Shown here in pieces: positions 1 through 13,100 of a stretch of DNA of 64,000 nt; within the stretch, counting starts at the first letter, position 1, and every line of letters begins with the position of its first letter. The notes under the pieces were generated by a model, which saw only the letters and a list, made by a program, of their open reading frames with translations, ran no database searches and was not told the DNA's origin. Source of the DNA: Hydractinia symbiolongicarpus. Taxonomy: Eukaryota > Cnidaria > Hydrozoa > Anthoathecata > Hydractiniidae. The stretch covers positions 28,460,001 through 28,524,000 of the forward strand of contig NC_079884.1 in NCBI RefSeq assembly GCF_029227915.1, written 5' to 3'. Position numbers and translations under genes: made by a program.

Positions 1-75
1 CGCGCTGAAAATACAGAGACAGTTTCAAAAATTCCATTTCATTGACTTTCAAACGGTGTCAATCCGTTTGAGTTA

Positions 76-113
76 CAACGGTTGCGTCACATATTCGTAC
101 CAACATGTATTTA
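76..113 (+). other. Conserved box of the monomer (first of 174 copies)
   Basis: The block runs from ACAACGGTTGCGTCAC through ATATTCGTACC to AACATGTATTTA and recurs in every monomer, including the truncated ones. It contains CAAC-G-GTTG, a short dyad, and TTGCGTCA, which resembles a bZIP-type half site. Most change is type-specific: GTTGTG in I, GTTCTG and AATATG in D, GTAGC in E, GTCAAATATTCG in F. Protein binding is inferred from conservation only. Confidence 0.6.
93..109 (+). other. Weak CENP-B-box-like match within the conserved box
   Basis: ATTCGTACCAACATGTA matches the essential CENP-B box core (NTTCGNNNNANNCGGGN) at TTCG, the central A and one of the three Gs, and fails at the other three of nine fixed positions. 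It recurs in most monomers; I types have ATTCATACC instead. The match is too weak to call a binding site, and many lineages lack a CENP-B protein. Confidence 0.2.
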
Positions 114-578
114 GTGATTTTCTTCGGATATTACTAAGTTGTATCGCTTTTAACAGTGAAACGATTGACTGTAGGACTTAATTGAACTGATTTTGGACTT
201 TGTCCTTATAAAGGGGATAAATGAGCCAGTTTGACAAAAAGAAATAACATTCTTCATAATTTGACATGATTGCTGAAACTCAGCGATTACACTGGGCGCT
301 GTGGTGGCGCCTTATTAAAAAATTAAGATAAATAAGTCATTTTTTACTGTGGGAATAATCCTTGTCGTTAGTTCGCGCTGAAGAAAAAGAGTCAGTTTCA
401 AAAACTACATTTCATTGACTTCTTGGCGGTATCAATCCATTTAAATTACAACGGTTGCGTCACATATTCGTACCAACATGTATTTAGTGATACCTTTCCG
501 ATTTTACTAAGTTATATCGCTTTTAACAGTGAAACGATTGACTGTGGAACTTAATTGAACTAACTTTGGACTGTGACC

Positions 579-586
579 TTATAAAT
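579..586 (+). promoter_or_regulatory. Recurring TATA-like element (example copy)
   Basis: CCTTATAAATG occurs in most full-length monomers and contains TATAAA. The truncated 207-bp monomers lack it. Some types change it (CCTTGTAAATG in D, CCTTTTAAATG in the right-edge E). No open frame lies downstream and no initiation signal can be confirmed from sequence, so a role in satellite transcription is speculation. Confidence 0.2.
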
Positions 587-668
587 GTGATAAGTGAGCC
601 AGCTGGACTCAAAGAAATAACATTCTTCTTAATTTGACATGATTGCCGAAACTCAGCGATTACACTGG

Positions 669-683
669 GCGCTGTGGTAGCGC
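669..683 (+). other. Short inverted repeat GCGCT-GTGGT-AGCGC (example copy)
   Basis: A perfect 5-bp dyad with a 5-base loop; in RNA a G-U pair would extend it by one. It recurs in many monomers at the same place. In several types the left arm is changed (GGTCACTG, GGCTCTGTGG, GTTGTCGCTG) while the right arm GTAGCGC is mostly kept, so an intact hairpin is not required in every monomer. Confidence 0.6.
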
Positions 684-2317
684 TTTATTCAAAAATTAAG
701 ATAAATAAGTTATTTTTTGCAGTGGAACCAATCCTGGCCGTTAGCACGCGCTGAACAAATAGGTACAGTTTCAAAGACTACATTTCATTGACTTTCTAGC
801 GGTTTAAATCCGTTTGGGTTACAACCGTTGCGTCACATATTCGTACCAACATGTATTTAGCGATAGTATTCGGATATTCCTAGGTTGCATCGCTTTTAAC
901 AGTGAACCGCTTGACTGTGGGACTTATTTGAACTGATTTTGGACTTTGACCTTATAAATGTGATAAATGAGCCAATTTGACTACAAGAAATAACATTCTT
1001 CTTAATTTGACATGATTGCTGGAACCCAGCGATTGCACTGGGCGCTGTGCTAGCGCTTTATTAAAAAATTAAGATAAATAAGTCATTTTTTACTGTGGGA
1101 CCAATCCTAGCCGTTAGCTCGCGCTGAAGAAAGAAAGACAGTTTCAAAAACTACATTTCATTTACATTCTAACGGTGTCAATCCGTTTGAGTTACGACGG
1201 TTGCGTCACATATTCGTACCAACATGTATTTAGCGATATTTTTCCGCTATTACTAGGTTGCATCGCTTTTAACAGTGAAACGATTGACTGTGGGACTTAA
1301 TTGAACTAACTTTAGACTGTGACCTGATAAATGTAAAAAATGGGACAATTGGTCTCCAAGAAATAACATTCTTCTTAATTTGACATGATTGCCGGACTCA
1401 GCGATTACACTGGGCGCTGTGGTAGCGCTTCATTTAAAAATGTAGATAAATAAGTCTTTTCTTACTGTGGGACCAATCCTGGCCGTTAGCAAGCGCTAAA
1501 TAAATAGGAACAGTTCCAAAGACTACATTTTATTGACTTTCTAGCAGCATAAATCCGTTTGAGTTACAACGGTTGCGTTACATATTCGTACCAACATGTA
1601 TTTAGCCATAATATTCGGATATTACTAGGTTGCATCGCCTTTAACAGTGAAACGATTGACTGTGGGACTTAATTGAACTGACTTTGGATTTTGACCTTAT
1701 AAATGTGATAAATGAGCCAGTTTGAGTACAAGAAATAACATTCTTATTAATCTGACATGATTGCTGCAACTTAGCGATTACACTGGGCGCTGTGGTAGCG
1801 TTTTATTTAAAAATTAAGATAAATAAGTCTTTTTTTACTGTGGGACCAATCCTAGCCGTTAGTTCGCGCTGAAGAAATACAGACAGTTTAAAAAACTACA
1901 TTTCATTGACTTTCTAACGGTGTCAATCCGTTTTAGATAAAACGGTTGCGTCACATATTCGTACCAACATGTATTTAGTGATTTTCCTCCAATATTACTA
2001 GGTTGCATCGCTTTTAACAGTGAAACGATTGACTCTGGGACTTATTTGAACTGATTTTGGACTGTGACCTTATAAATGTTATAAGTGAGACAATTGGACT
2101 CCAAGAAATAACATACTTCTTAGTTTGACATGATTGTGGGAACTCAGCGATTACACTGGACCCCGCGGTAGCGCTTCATTTAACAATTTAGATAAATCAG
2201 TCATTTTTTACTGTGGGACTTATCCTTGTCGTTAGTTCGCGCTGAAGAAATAGAGTCAGTTTCAAAAACTACATTTCACTGACTTCTTGGCGGTATCAAT
2301 CCATTTGAATTACAACG

Positions 2318-4554
2318 GTTGCGTCACATATTCGTACCAACATGTATTTAGTGATTTTCTTCGGATATTACTAAGTTGTATCGCTTTTAACAGTGAAACG
2401 ATTGACTGTAGGACTTAATTGAACTGATTTTGGACTTTGTCCTTATAAAGGGGATAAATGAGCCAGTTTGACAAAAAGAAATAACATTCTTCATAATTTG
2501 ACATGATTGCTGAAACTCAGCGATTACACTGGGCGCTGTGGTGGCGCCTTATTAAAAAATTAAGATAAATAAGTCATTTTTTACTGTGGGAATAATCCTT
2601 GTCGTTAGTTCGCGCTGAAGAAAAAGAGTCAGTTTCAAAAACTACATTTCATTGACTTCTTGGCGGTATCAATCCATTTAAATTACAACGGTTGCGTCAC
2701 ATATTCGTACCAACATGTATTTAGTGATACCTTTCCGATTTTACTAAGTTATATCGCTTTTAACAGTGAAACGATTGACTGTGGAACTTAATTGAACTAA
2801 CTTTGGACTGTGACCTTATAAATGTGATAAGTGAGCCAGCTGGACTCAAAGAAATAACATTCTTCTTAATTTGACATGATTGCCGAAACTCAGCGATTAC
2901 ACTGGGCGCTGTGGTAGCGCTTTATTCAAAAATTAAGATAAATAAGTTATTTTTTGCAGTGGAACCAATCCTGGCCGTTAGCACGCGCTGAACAAATAGG
3001 TACAGTTTCAAAGACTACATTTCATTGACTTTCTAGCGGTTTAAATCCGTTTGGGTTACAACCGTTGCGTCACATATTCGTACCAACATGTATTTAGCGA
3101 TAGTATTCGGATATTCCTAGGTTGCATCGCTTTTAACAGTGAACCGCTTGACTGTGGGACTTATTTGAACTGATTTTGGACTTTGACCTTATAAATGTGA
3201 TAAATGAGCCAATTTGACTACAAGAAATAACATTCTTCTTAATTTGACATGATTGCTGGAACCCAGCGATTGCACTGGGCGCTGTGCTAGCGCTTTATTA
3301 AAAAATTAAGATAAATAAGTCATTTTTTACTGTGGGACCAATCCTAGCCGTTAGCTCGCGCTGAAGAAAGAAAGACAGTTTCAAAAACTACATTTCATTT
3401 ACATTCTAACGGTGTCAATCCGTTTGAGTTACGACGGTTGCGTCACATATTCGTACCAACATGTATTTAGCGATATTTTTCCGCTATTACTAGGTTGCAT
3501 CGCTTTTAACAGTGAAACGATTGACTGTGGGACTTAATTGAACTAACTTTAGACTGTGACCTGATAAATGTAAAAAATGGGACAATTGGTCTCCAAGAAA
3601 TAACATTCTTCTTAATTTGACATGATTGCCGGACTCAGCGATTACACTGGGCGCTGTGGTAGCGCTTCATTTAAAAATGTAGATAAATAAGTCTTTTCTT
3701 ACTGTGGGACCAATCCTGGCCGTTAGCAAGCGCTAAATAAATAGGAACAGTTCCAAAGACTACATTTTATTGACTTTCTAGCAGCATAAATCCGTTTGAG
3801 TTACAACGGTTGCGTTACATATTCGTACCAACATGTATTTAGCCATAGTATTCGGATATTACTAGGTTGCATCGCCTTTAACAGTGAAACGATTGACTGT
3901 GGGACTTAATTGAACTGACTTTGGATTTTGACCTTATAAATGTGATAAATGAGCCAGTTTGAGTACAAGAAATAACATTCTTATTAATCTGACATGATTG
4001 CTGCAACTTAGCGATTACACTGGGCGCTGTGGTAGCGTTTTATTTAAAAATTAAGATAAATAAGTCTTTTTTTACTGTGGGACCAATCCTAGCCGTTAGT
4101 TCGCGCTGAAGAAATACAGACAGTTTAAAAAACTACATTTCATTGACTTTCTAACGGTGTCAATCCGTTTTAGATAAAACGGTTGCGTCACATATTCGTA
4201 CCAACATGTATTTAGTGATTTTCCTCCAATATTACTAGGTTGCATCGCTTTTAACAGTGAAACGATTGACTCTGGGACTTATTTGAACTGATTTTGGACT
4301 GTGACCTTATAAATGTTATAAGTGAGACAATTGGACTCCAAGAAATAACATACTTCTTAGTTTGACATGATTGTGGGAACTCAGCGATTACACTGGACCC
4401 CGCGGTAGCGCTTCATTTAACAATTTAGATAAATCAGTCATTTTTTACTGTGGGACTTATCCTTGTCGTTAGTTCGCGCTGAAGAAATAGAGTCAGTTTC
4501 AAAAACTACATTTCACTGACTTCTTGGCGGTATCAATCCATTTGAATTACAACG
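2318..4554 (+). repeat. Hexamer higher-order unit, copy 2 (2237 bp)
   Basis: Direct repeat of 81-2317 with boxes at 2318, 2691, 3064, 3437, 3809 and 4182. After about 4592 the sequence changes from TTTTCTTCGG to TATCTTTCCG, which ends the copy. Near identity over more than 2.2 kb, against clear divergence between neighbouring monomers, marks a recent whole-unit duplication. Confidence 0.93.
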
Positions 4555-7164
4555 GTTGCGTCACATATTCGTACCAACATGTATTTAGTGATATCTTTCC
4601 GATATTACAAAGTTATATCGCTTTTAACAGTGAAACGATTGACTGTGGAACTTAATTGAACTAACTTTGGACTGTGACCTTATAAATGTGATAAGTGAGC
4701 CAACTGGACTCCAAGAAATAAGATTCTTCTTAAATTGACATGATTGCCGAAACTCAGCGATTACACTGGGCGCTGTGGTACCGCTTTATTTAAAAATTAA
4801 GATAAATAAGTTATTTTTTGCAGTGGGACCAATCCTGGCCGTTAGCACGCGCTGAACAAATAGGTACAGCTTCAAAGACTACATTTCATTGACTTTCTAG
4901 CGGTTTAAATCCGTTTGAGTTACAACGGTTGCGTCACATATTCGTACCAACATGTATTTAGCGATAGTATTCAGATATTACTAGGTTGCATCGCTTTTAA
5001 CAGTGAAACGTTAGACTGTGGGACTTAATTGAACTGACTTTGGACTTTGACCTTATAAATGTGATAAATGATACAGTTAGACTACAAGAAATAACATTCT
5101 TATTAATCTGACATAATTGCTGGAACTCAGCGATTACACTGGGCGCTGCGGTAGCGTTTTATTTAAAAATTAAGATAAATAAGTCTTTTTTTACTGTGGG
5201 ACCAATCCTAGCCGTTAGTTCGCGCTGAAGAAATAGAGACAGTTTAAAAAACTACATTTCATTGACTTTCTAACGGTGTCAATCCGTTTTAGATACAACG
5301 GTTGCGTCACATATTCGTACCAACATGTATTTAGTGATTTTCCTCCAATATTACTAGGTTGCATCGCTTTTAACAGTGAAACGATTGACTCTGGGACTTA
5401 TTTGAACTGATTTTGGACTGTGACCTTATAAATGTTATAAGTGAGACAATTGGACTCCAAGAAATAACATACTTCTTAGTTTGACATGATTGTGGGAACT
5501 CAGCGATTACACTGGACCCCGCGGTAGCGCTTCATTTAACAATTTAGATAAATCAGTCATTTTTTACTGTGGGACTTATCCTTGTCGTTAGTTCGCGCTG
5601 AAGAAATAGAGTCAGTTTCAAAAACTACATTTCATTGACTTCTTGGCGGTATCAATCCATTTGAATTACAACGGTTGCGTCACATATTCGTACCAACATG
5701 TATTTAGTGATATCTTTCCGATATTACAAAGTTATATCGCTTTTAACAGTGAAACGATTGACTGTGGAACTTAATTGAACTAACTTTGGACTGTGACCTT
5801 ATAAATGTGATAAGTGAGCCAACTGGACTCCAAGAAATAACATTCTTCTTAAATTGACATGATTGCCGAAACTCAGCGATTACACTGGGCGCTGTGGTAC
5901 CGCTTTATTTAAAAATTAAGATAAATAAGTTATTTTTTGCAGTGGGACCAATCCTGGCCGTTAGCACGCGCTGAACAAATAGGTACAGCTTCAAAGACTA
6001 CATTTCATTGACTTCCTAGCGGTTTAAATCCGTTTGAGTTACAACGGTTGCGTCACATATTCGTACCAACATGTATTTAGCGATAGTATTCGGATATTAC
6101 TAGGTTGCATCGCTTTTAACAGTGAAACGTTTGACTGTGGGCCTTAATTGAACTAACTTTGGACTGTGACCTTATAAATGTGATAAGTGAGCCAACTGGA
6201 CTCCAAGAAATAACATTCTTTTTAATTTAACATGATTGTGGGAACTCAGTGATTACACTGGGCGCTGTGGTAGCGCTTTATTTAAAAATTAAGATAAATC
6301 AGTCATTTTTACTGTGGGACCAATCCTAGCCGTTAGCGCGCGCTGAAGGTATAGAGACAGTTTCAAAAACTCCATTTCATTGACTTTCTAACAGTGTCAA
6401 TCCGTTTGAGTTACAACGGTTGCGTCACATATTCGTACCAACATGTATTTAGCGATAGTATTCGGATATTACAAAGTTATATCGCTTTTAACAGTGAAAC
6501 GATTGACTGTGGAACTTAATTGAACTAAATTTGGACTGTGACCTTATAAATGTGATAAGTGAGCCAACTGGACTCCAAGAAATAACATTCTTCTTAAATT
6601 GACATGATTGCCGAAACTCAGCGATTACACTGGGCGCTGTGGTACCGCTTTATTTAAAAATTAAGATAAATAAGTTATTTTTTGCAGTGGGACCAATCCT
6701 GGCCGTTAGCACGCGCTGAACAAATAGGTACAGCTTCAAAGACTACATTTCATTGACTTTCTAGCGGTTTAAATCCGTTTGAGTTACAACGGTTGCGTCA
6801 CATATTCGTACCAACATGTATTTAGCGATAGTATTCGGATATTACTAGGTTGCATCGCTTTTAACAGTGAAACGTTTGACTGTGGGCCTTAATTGAACTA
6901 ACTTTGGACTGTGACCTTATAAATGTGATAAGTGAGCCAACTGGACTCCAAGAAATAACATTCTTTTTAATTTAACATGATTGTGGGAACTCAGTGATTA
7001 CACTGGGCGCTGTGGTAGCGCTTTATTTAAAAATTTAGATAAATAAGTTTTTTTTTACTGTGGGACCAATCCTGTCCGTTAGCACGCGCTGAATAAATAG
7101 GAACAGTTTCAAAGACTACATTTCATATAATTTCTGGCTTTATGAATCCGTTTGAGTTACAACG
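4555..7164 (+). repeat. Mixed zone with trimer (1119 bp) and dimer (745 bp) echoes
   Basis: Boxes at 4555, 4928, 5301, 5674, 6047, 6419 and 6792. Monomers from 4555 resemble those from 5674 at a distance of 1119 bp (three monomers) with a few mismatches. About 5718-6290 recurs at about 6463-7035, a distance of 745 bp (two monomers), and shares the rare GGGCCTTAATTG variant at 6139 and 6884. The monomer with its box at 6419 is chimeric. No single regular unit fills the zone. There is no gene. Confidence 0.8.
6419..6791 (+). repeat. Chimeric monomer
   Basis: The segment just after the box carries GCGATAGTATTCGG, typical of one monomer class. From about 6473 it continues as AAAGTTATATCG and GTGGAACTTAATTG, typical of another class (compare 5674). 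The switch falls in the shared GATATTAC at about 6465-6472. This is the expected product of unequal exchange or gene conversion between two monomer types. Confidence 0.75.
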
Positions 7165-10100
7165 GTTGTGTCACATATTCGTACCAACATGTATTTAGCG
7201 ATAGTATTCGGATAATACTAGGTTGCATCGCTTTTAAAAGTGAAACATTTGACTGTGGGACTTAATTGAACTGACTTTGGACTTTGACCTTATAAATGTG
7301 ATAAATGAGCCAGTTTGACTACAAGAAATAACATTCTTATTAATCTGACATGATTGCTGGAACTCAGCGATTACAATGGGCGCTGTGGTAGCGTTTTATT
7401 TAAAAATTAAGATAAATAAGTCTTTTTTTACTGTGGGACCAATCCTAACCGTTAGTTCGCGCTGAAGAAGTAGAGACAGTTTCAAATACTACATTTCACT
7501 GACTTTCTAACGGTGTCAGTCCGTTTGAGTTACGACGGTTGCGTCACATATTCGTACCAACATGTATTTAGCGATAGTATTCAGATATTACTAGGTTGCA
7601 TCGCTTTTAACAGTGAAACGTTAGACTGTGGGACTTAATTGAACTGACTTTGGACTTTGACCTTATAAATGTGATAAATGATACAGTTAGACTACAAGAA
7701 ATAACATTCTTATTAATCTGACATAATTGCTGGAACTCAGCGATTACACTGGGCGCTGCGGTAGCGTTTTATTTAAAAATTAGGATAAATAAGTCTTTTT
7801 TTACTGTGGGACCAATCCTAGCCGTTATCGTGGGCTGAAGAAATAGAGACAGTTTCAAAAACTACATTTCATTGATTTTCTGGCAGTATGAATCCGTTTG
7901 AGTTACAACGGTTGTGTCACATATTCGTACCAACATGTATTTAGCGATATTATTCGGATATTACTAGGTTGCATCGCTTTTAACAGTGAAACGCTTGACT
8001 GTGGGACTTAATTTAACTGACTTTGGATTTTGACCTTATAAATGTGATAAGTGAGCCAACTGGACTCCAAGAAATAACATTCTTCTTAAATTGACATGAT
8101 TGCAGAAACTCAGCGATTACACTGGGCGCTGTGGTACCGCTTTATTTAAAAATTAAGATAAATAAGTTATTTTTTGCAGTGGGACCAATCCTGGCCGTTA
8201 GCACGCGCTGAACAAATAGGTACAGCTTCAAAGACTACATTTCATTGACTTTCTAGCGGTTTAAATCCGTTTGAGTTACAACGGTTGCGTCACATATTCG
8301 TACCAACATGTATTTAGCGATAGTATTCGGATATTACTAGGTTGCATCGCTTTTAACAGTGAAACGTTTGACTGTGGGCCTTAATTGAACTAACTTTGGA
8401 CTGTGACCTTATAAATGTGATAAGTGAGCCAACTGGACTCCAAGAAATAACATTCTTTTTAATTTAACATGATTGTGGGAACTCAGTGATTACACTGGGC
8501 GCTGTGGTAGCGCTTTATTTAAAAATTAAGATAAATCAGTCATTTTTACTGTGGGACCAATCCTAGCCGTTAGCGCGCGCTGAAGGTATAGAGACAGTTT
8601 CAAAAACTCCATTTCATTGACTTTCTAACAGTGTCCATTCGTTTGAGTTACAACGGTTGCGTCACATATTCGTACCAGCATGTATTTAGCGATAGTATTC
8701 GGATATTACTAAGTTGCATCGCTTTTAACAGTGAAACGTTAGACTGTGGGACTTAATTGAACTGACTTTGGACTTTGACCTTATAAATGTGATAAGTGAG
8801 CCAACTGGACTCCAAGAAATAACATTCTTATTAATCTGACATAATTGCTGGAACTCAGCGATTACACTGGGCGCTGCGGTAGCGTTTTATTTAAAAATTA
8901 GGATAAATAAGTCTTTTTTTACTGTGGGACCAATCCTAGCCGTTATCGTGCGCTGAAGAAATAGAGACAGTTTCAAAAACTACATTTCATTGATTTTCTG
9001 ACGGTATGAATCCGTTTGAGCTACAACGGTTGTGTCACATATTCGTACCAACATGTATTTAGCGATATTATTCGGATATTACTAGGTTGCATCGCTTTTA
9101 ACAGTGAAACGCTTGACTGTGGGACTTAATTTAACTGACTTTGGATTTTGACCTTATAAATGTGATAAATGAGCCAGTTTGACTAAAAGAAATAACATTC
9201 TTCATAATTTGAAATGATTGCTGGAACTCAGCGATTACACTGGGCGCTGTGGTGGCGCCTTATTAAAAAATTAAGATAAATAAGTCATTTTTTACTGTGG
9301 GACTAATCCTTGTCGTTAGTTCGCGCTGAAGAAATAGAGTCAGTTTCAAAAACTACATTTCATTGACTTCTTGGCGGTATCAATCCATTTGAATTACAAC
9401 GGTTGCGTCACATATTCGTACCAACATGTATTTAGTGATATCTTTCCGATATTACAAAGTTATATCGCTTTTAACAGTGAAACGATTGACTGTGGAACTT
9501 AATTGAACTAACTTTGGACTGTGACCTTATAAATGTGATAAGTGAGCCAACTGGACTCCAAGAAATAACATTCTTCTTAATTTGACATGATTGCCGAAAC
9601 TCAGCGATTACACTGGGCGCTGTGGTAGCGCTTTATTTAAAAATTAAGATAAATAAGTTATTTTTTGCAGTGGCACCAATCCTGGCCGTTAGCACGCGCT
9701 GAACAAATAGGTACAGTTTCAAAGACTACATTTCATTGACTTTCTAGCGGTTTAAATCCGTTTGAGTTACAACCGTTGCGTCACATATTCGTACCAACAT
9801 GTATTTAGCGATGGTATTCGGATATTCCTAGGTTGCATCGCTTTTAACAGTGAAACGATTGAGTGTGGGAGTTAATTAAACTGATTTTGGACTTTGTCCT
9901 TATAAATGGGATAAATGAGCTAGTTTGACTAAAAGAAATAACATTCTTCATAATTTGACATGATTGCTGGAACTCAGCGATTACACTGGGCGCTGTGGTA
10001 GCGCTTTTTTAAAAAATTAAGATAAACAAGTCATTTTTTACTGTGGGACCAATCCTAGCCGTTAGTTCGCGCTGAAGAAATAGAGACAGTTTCAAAAACT

Positions 10101-13100
10101 ACATTTCATTGACTTTCTAACGGTGTCAAACCGGTTGAGTTACAACGGTTGCGTCACATGTTCGTACCAACATGTATTTAGTGATTTTTTTCCGATATTA
10201 CAAAGTTGTATCGCTTTTAACAGTGAAACGATTGACTGTGGGACTTAATTGAACTGATTTTGGACTGTGACCTTATAAGTATTATAAGTTAGACAATTGG
10301 ACTCCAAGAAATAACATTCTTTTTAATTTAACATGATTGTGGGAACTCAGTGATTACACTGGGCGCTGTGGTAGCGCTTTATTTAAAAATTAAGATAAAT
10401 CAGTCATTTTTACTGTGAGACCAATCCTAGCCGTTAGCGCGCGCTGAAGATATAGAGACAGTTTCAAAAACTCCATTTCATTGACTTTCTAACAGTATCA
10501 ATCCGTTTGAGTTACAACAGTTGCGTCACATATCCGTACCAACATGTATTTAGCGATAGTGTTCGGATATTACTAGGTTGCATCGCTTTTAACAGTGAAA
10601 CGTTTGACTGTGGGACTTAATTGAACTGACTTTGGACTTTGACCTTATAAACGTTACAAGTGAGACAATTGGACTCCAAGAAATGACATTCTTCTTAATT
10701 TGACATGATTGTGGGAACTCAGCGATTACACTGGACCCTTTGTTAGCGCTCCATTTAAAGATTTAGATAAGTAAGTCATTTTTACTGTGGGACTAATCCT
10801 AGCCGTTAGCGCGCGCTGAAAATATAGAGATAGTTTCAAAAACTCCATTTCATTGACTTTCTGGCGGTATGAATCCGTTTGAGTTACAACTGTTGCGTCA
10901 CATATTTGTACCAACATGTATTTAGTGATTTTTTTCCGATATTACTAAGTTGTATCGCTTTTAACAGTGAATCGATTGACTGTTGGACATAATTGAACTA
11001 ACTTTGGACTGTGACCTGGTAAATGTGATAAATGAGACAATTGGAATCCAAGGAATAACATTCTTCTAAATTTGACATGATTGCTGGAATTCAGCGATTA
11101 CATTAGGCTCTGTGGTAGCGCTTTATTTAAAAATTTAGATAAATAAGTCTTTTTTTACTGTGGGACCAATCCTGTCCGTTAGCACGCGCTGAGTAAATAG
11201 GAACAGTTTCAAAGACTACATTTCATTGATTTTCTGGCGGTATGAATCCGTTTGAGTTACAACGGTTGTGTCACATATTCGTACCAACATGTATTTAGCG
11301 ATATTATTCGGATATTACTAGGTTGCATCGCTTTTAACAGTGAAACGCTTGACTGTAGGACTTAATTTAACTGACTTTGGATTTTGACCTTATAAATGTG
11401 ATAAATGAGCCAGTGTGACTACAAGAAATAACATTATTATTAATCTGACATGATTGTGGGAACTCAGCGATTTCACTGGACCCCGCGGTAGCGCTTCATT
11501 TAACAACTTAGATAAATCAGTCATTTTTACTGTGGGACCAATCCTAGCCGTTAGTTTGCGCTGAAGAAATACAGACAGTTAAAAAAACTCCATTTCATTG
11601 ACTTTCTAACAGTGTCAATCCGTTTGAGATACAACGGTTGCGTCACATATTCGTACCAACATGTATTTAGCGATAGTATTCGGATAATACTAGGTTGCAT
11701 CGCTTTTAACAATGAAACGCTTTACTGTGGGACTTAATTGAACTGATTCTGGACTGTGACCTTATAAATGCGATAAATGAGCTAATTGGACTCCAAGGAA
11801 TAACATTCTTCTTAATTCGACATGATTGCTGGAATTCAGCGAGTACACTAGGCTCTGTGGTAGCGCTTTATTTAAAAATTTACATAAATAAGTCTTTTCT
11901 TACTGTGGGACCAATCCTGGCCGTTAGCACGTGCTGAATAAATAAGAACAGTTCCAAAGACTGCACTTCATTGACTTTCTAGCGGTATAAGTCCGTTTGA
12001 GTTACAACGGTTCTGTCACATATTCGTACCAACATGTATTTAGCGATAGTAATCGGATATTCCTAGGTTGCATCGCTTTTAATAGTGAAACGATTGACTA
12101 TGGGACTTTATTGAACTGATTTTGGACTTTGTCGTTATAAATGGGATAAATGAGTCAGTTTGACTAAAAGAAATAACATTCTTCATAATTTGACATGATT
12201 GCTGGAACTCAGCGATTACACTGGGCGCTGTGGTGGCGCCTTATAAAAAAAATAAGATAAATAAGTCATTTTTTACTGTGGGACTAATCCTTGTCGTTAG
12301 TTCGCGCTGAAGAAATAGAGTCAGTTTCAAAAACTACATTTCATTGACTTCTTGGCGGTATCAATCCATTTGAATTACAACGATTGCGTCACATATTCGT
12401 ACCAACATGTATTTAGTGATATCTTTCCGATATTTCAAAGTTATATCGCTTTTAACAGTGAAACGATTGACTGTGGAACTTAATTGAACTAACTTTGGAC
12501 TGTGACCTTATAAATGTGATAAGTGAGCCAACTGGACTCCAAGAAATAACATTCTTATTAATCCGACATAATTGCTGGAACTCAGCGATTACACTGGGCG
12601 CTGCGGTAGCGTTTTATTTAAAAATTAGGATAAATAAGTCTTTTTTTACTGTGGGACCAATCCTAGCCGTTATCGTGGGCTGAAGAAATAGAGACAGTTT
12701 CAAAAACTACATTTCATTGATTTTCTGGCAGTATGAATCCGTTTGAGTTACAACGGTTGTGTCACATATTCGTACCAACATGTATTTAGCGATATTATTC
12801 GGATATTACTAGGTTGCATCGCTTTTAACAGTGAAACGCTTGACTGTGGGACTTAATTTAACTGACTTTGGATTTTGACCTTATAAATGTGATAAATGAG
12901 CCAGTTTGAGTACAAGAAATAACATTCTTATTAATCTGACATGATTGCTGCAACTTAGCGATTACACTGGGCACTGTGGTAGCGTTTTATTTAAAAATTA
13001 AGATAAATAAGTCTTTTTTTACTGTGGGACCAATCCTAGCCGTTAGTTCGCGCTGAAGAAATACAGACAGTTTAAAAAACTACATTTCGTTGACTTTGTA

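Larger units (their letters stand above)
81..2317 (+). repeat. Hexamer higher-order unit, copy 1 (2237 bp)
   Basis: Six monomers with boxes at 81, 454, 827, 1200, 1572 and 1945. The block is repeated directly by 2318-4554. The only base difference I noticed is near 1608 (CATAATATT here, CATAGTATT in copy 2 near 3845). The match starts at about 72 and continues to about 2355 against 4592, so the exchange point lies inside the conserved box. The 1-80 segment to the left is a diverged monomer end, not part of the copy. Confidence 0.93.

Noticed and set aside
1463-1704. CCAAT (GGGACCAATCC) plus TATAAAT as a promoter
   Set aside because: The two words are about 233 bp apart in the full monomer, which is not usual promoter spacing, and no transcript or frame is attached.
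12495-12683. Open frame of 62 codons recurring at 16969, 21816 and 23680
   Set aside because: It begins with TTG, not ATG, and recurs only because the satellite unit recurs. It ends within the monomer and has no recognisable domain. It is a by-product of a repeat with few stops in one frame.
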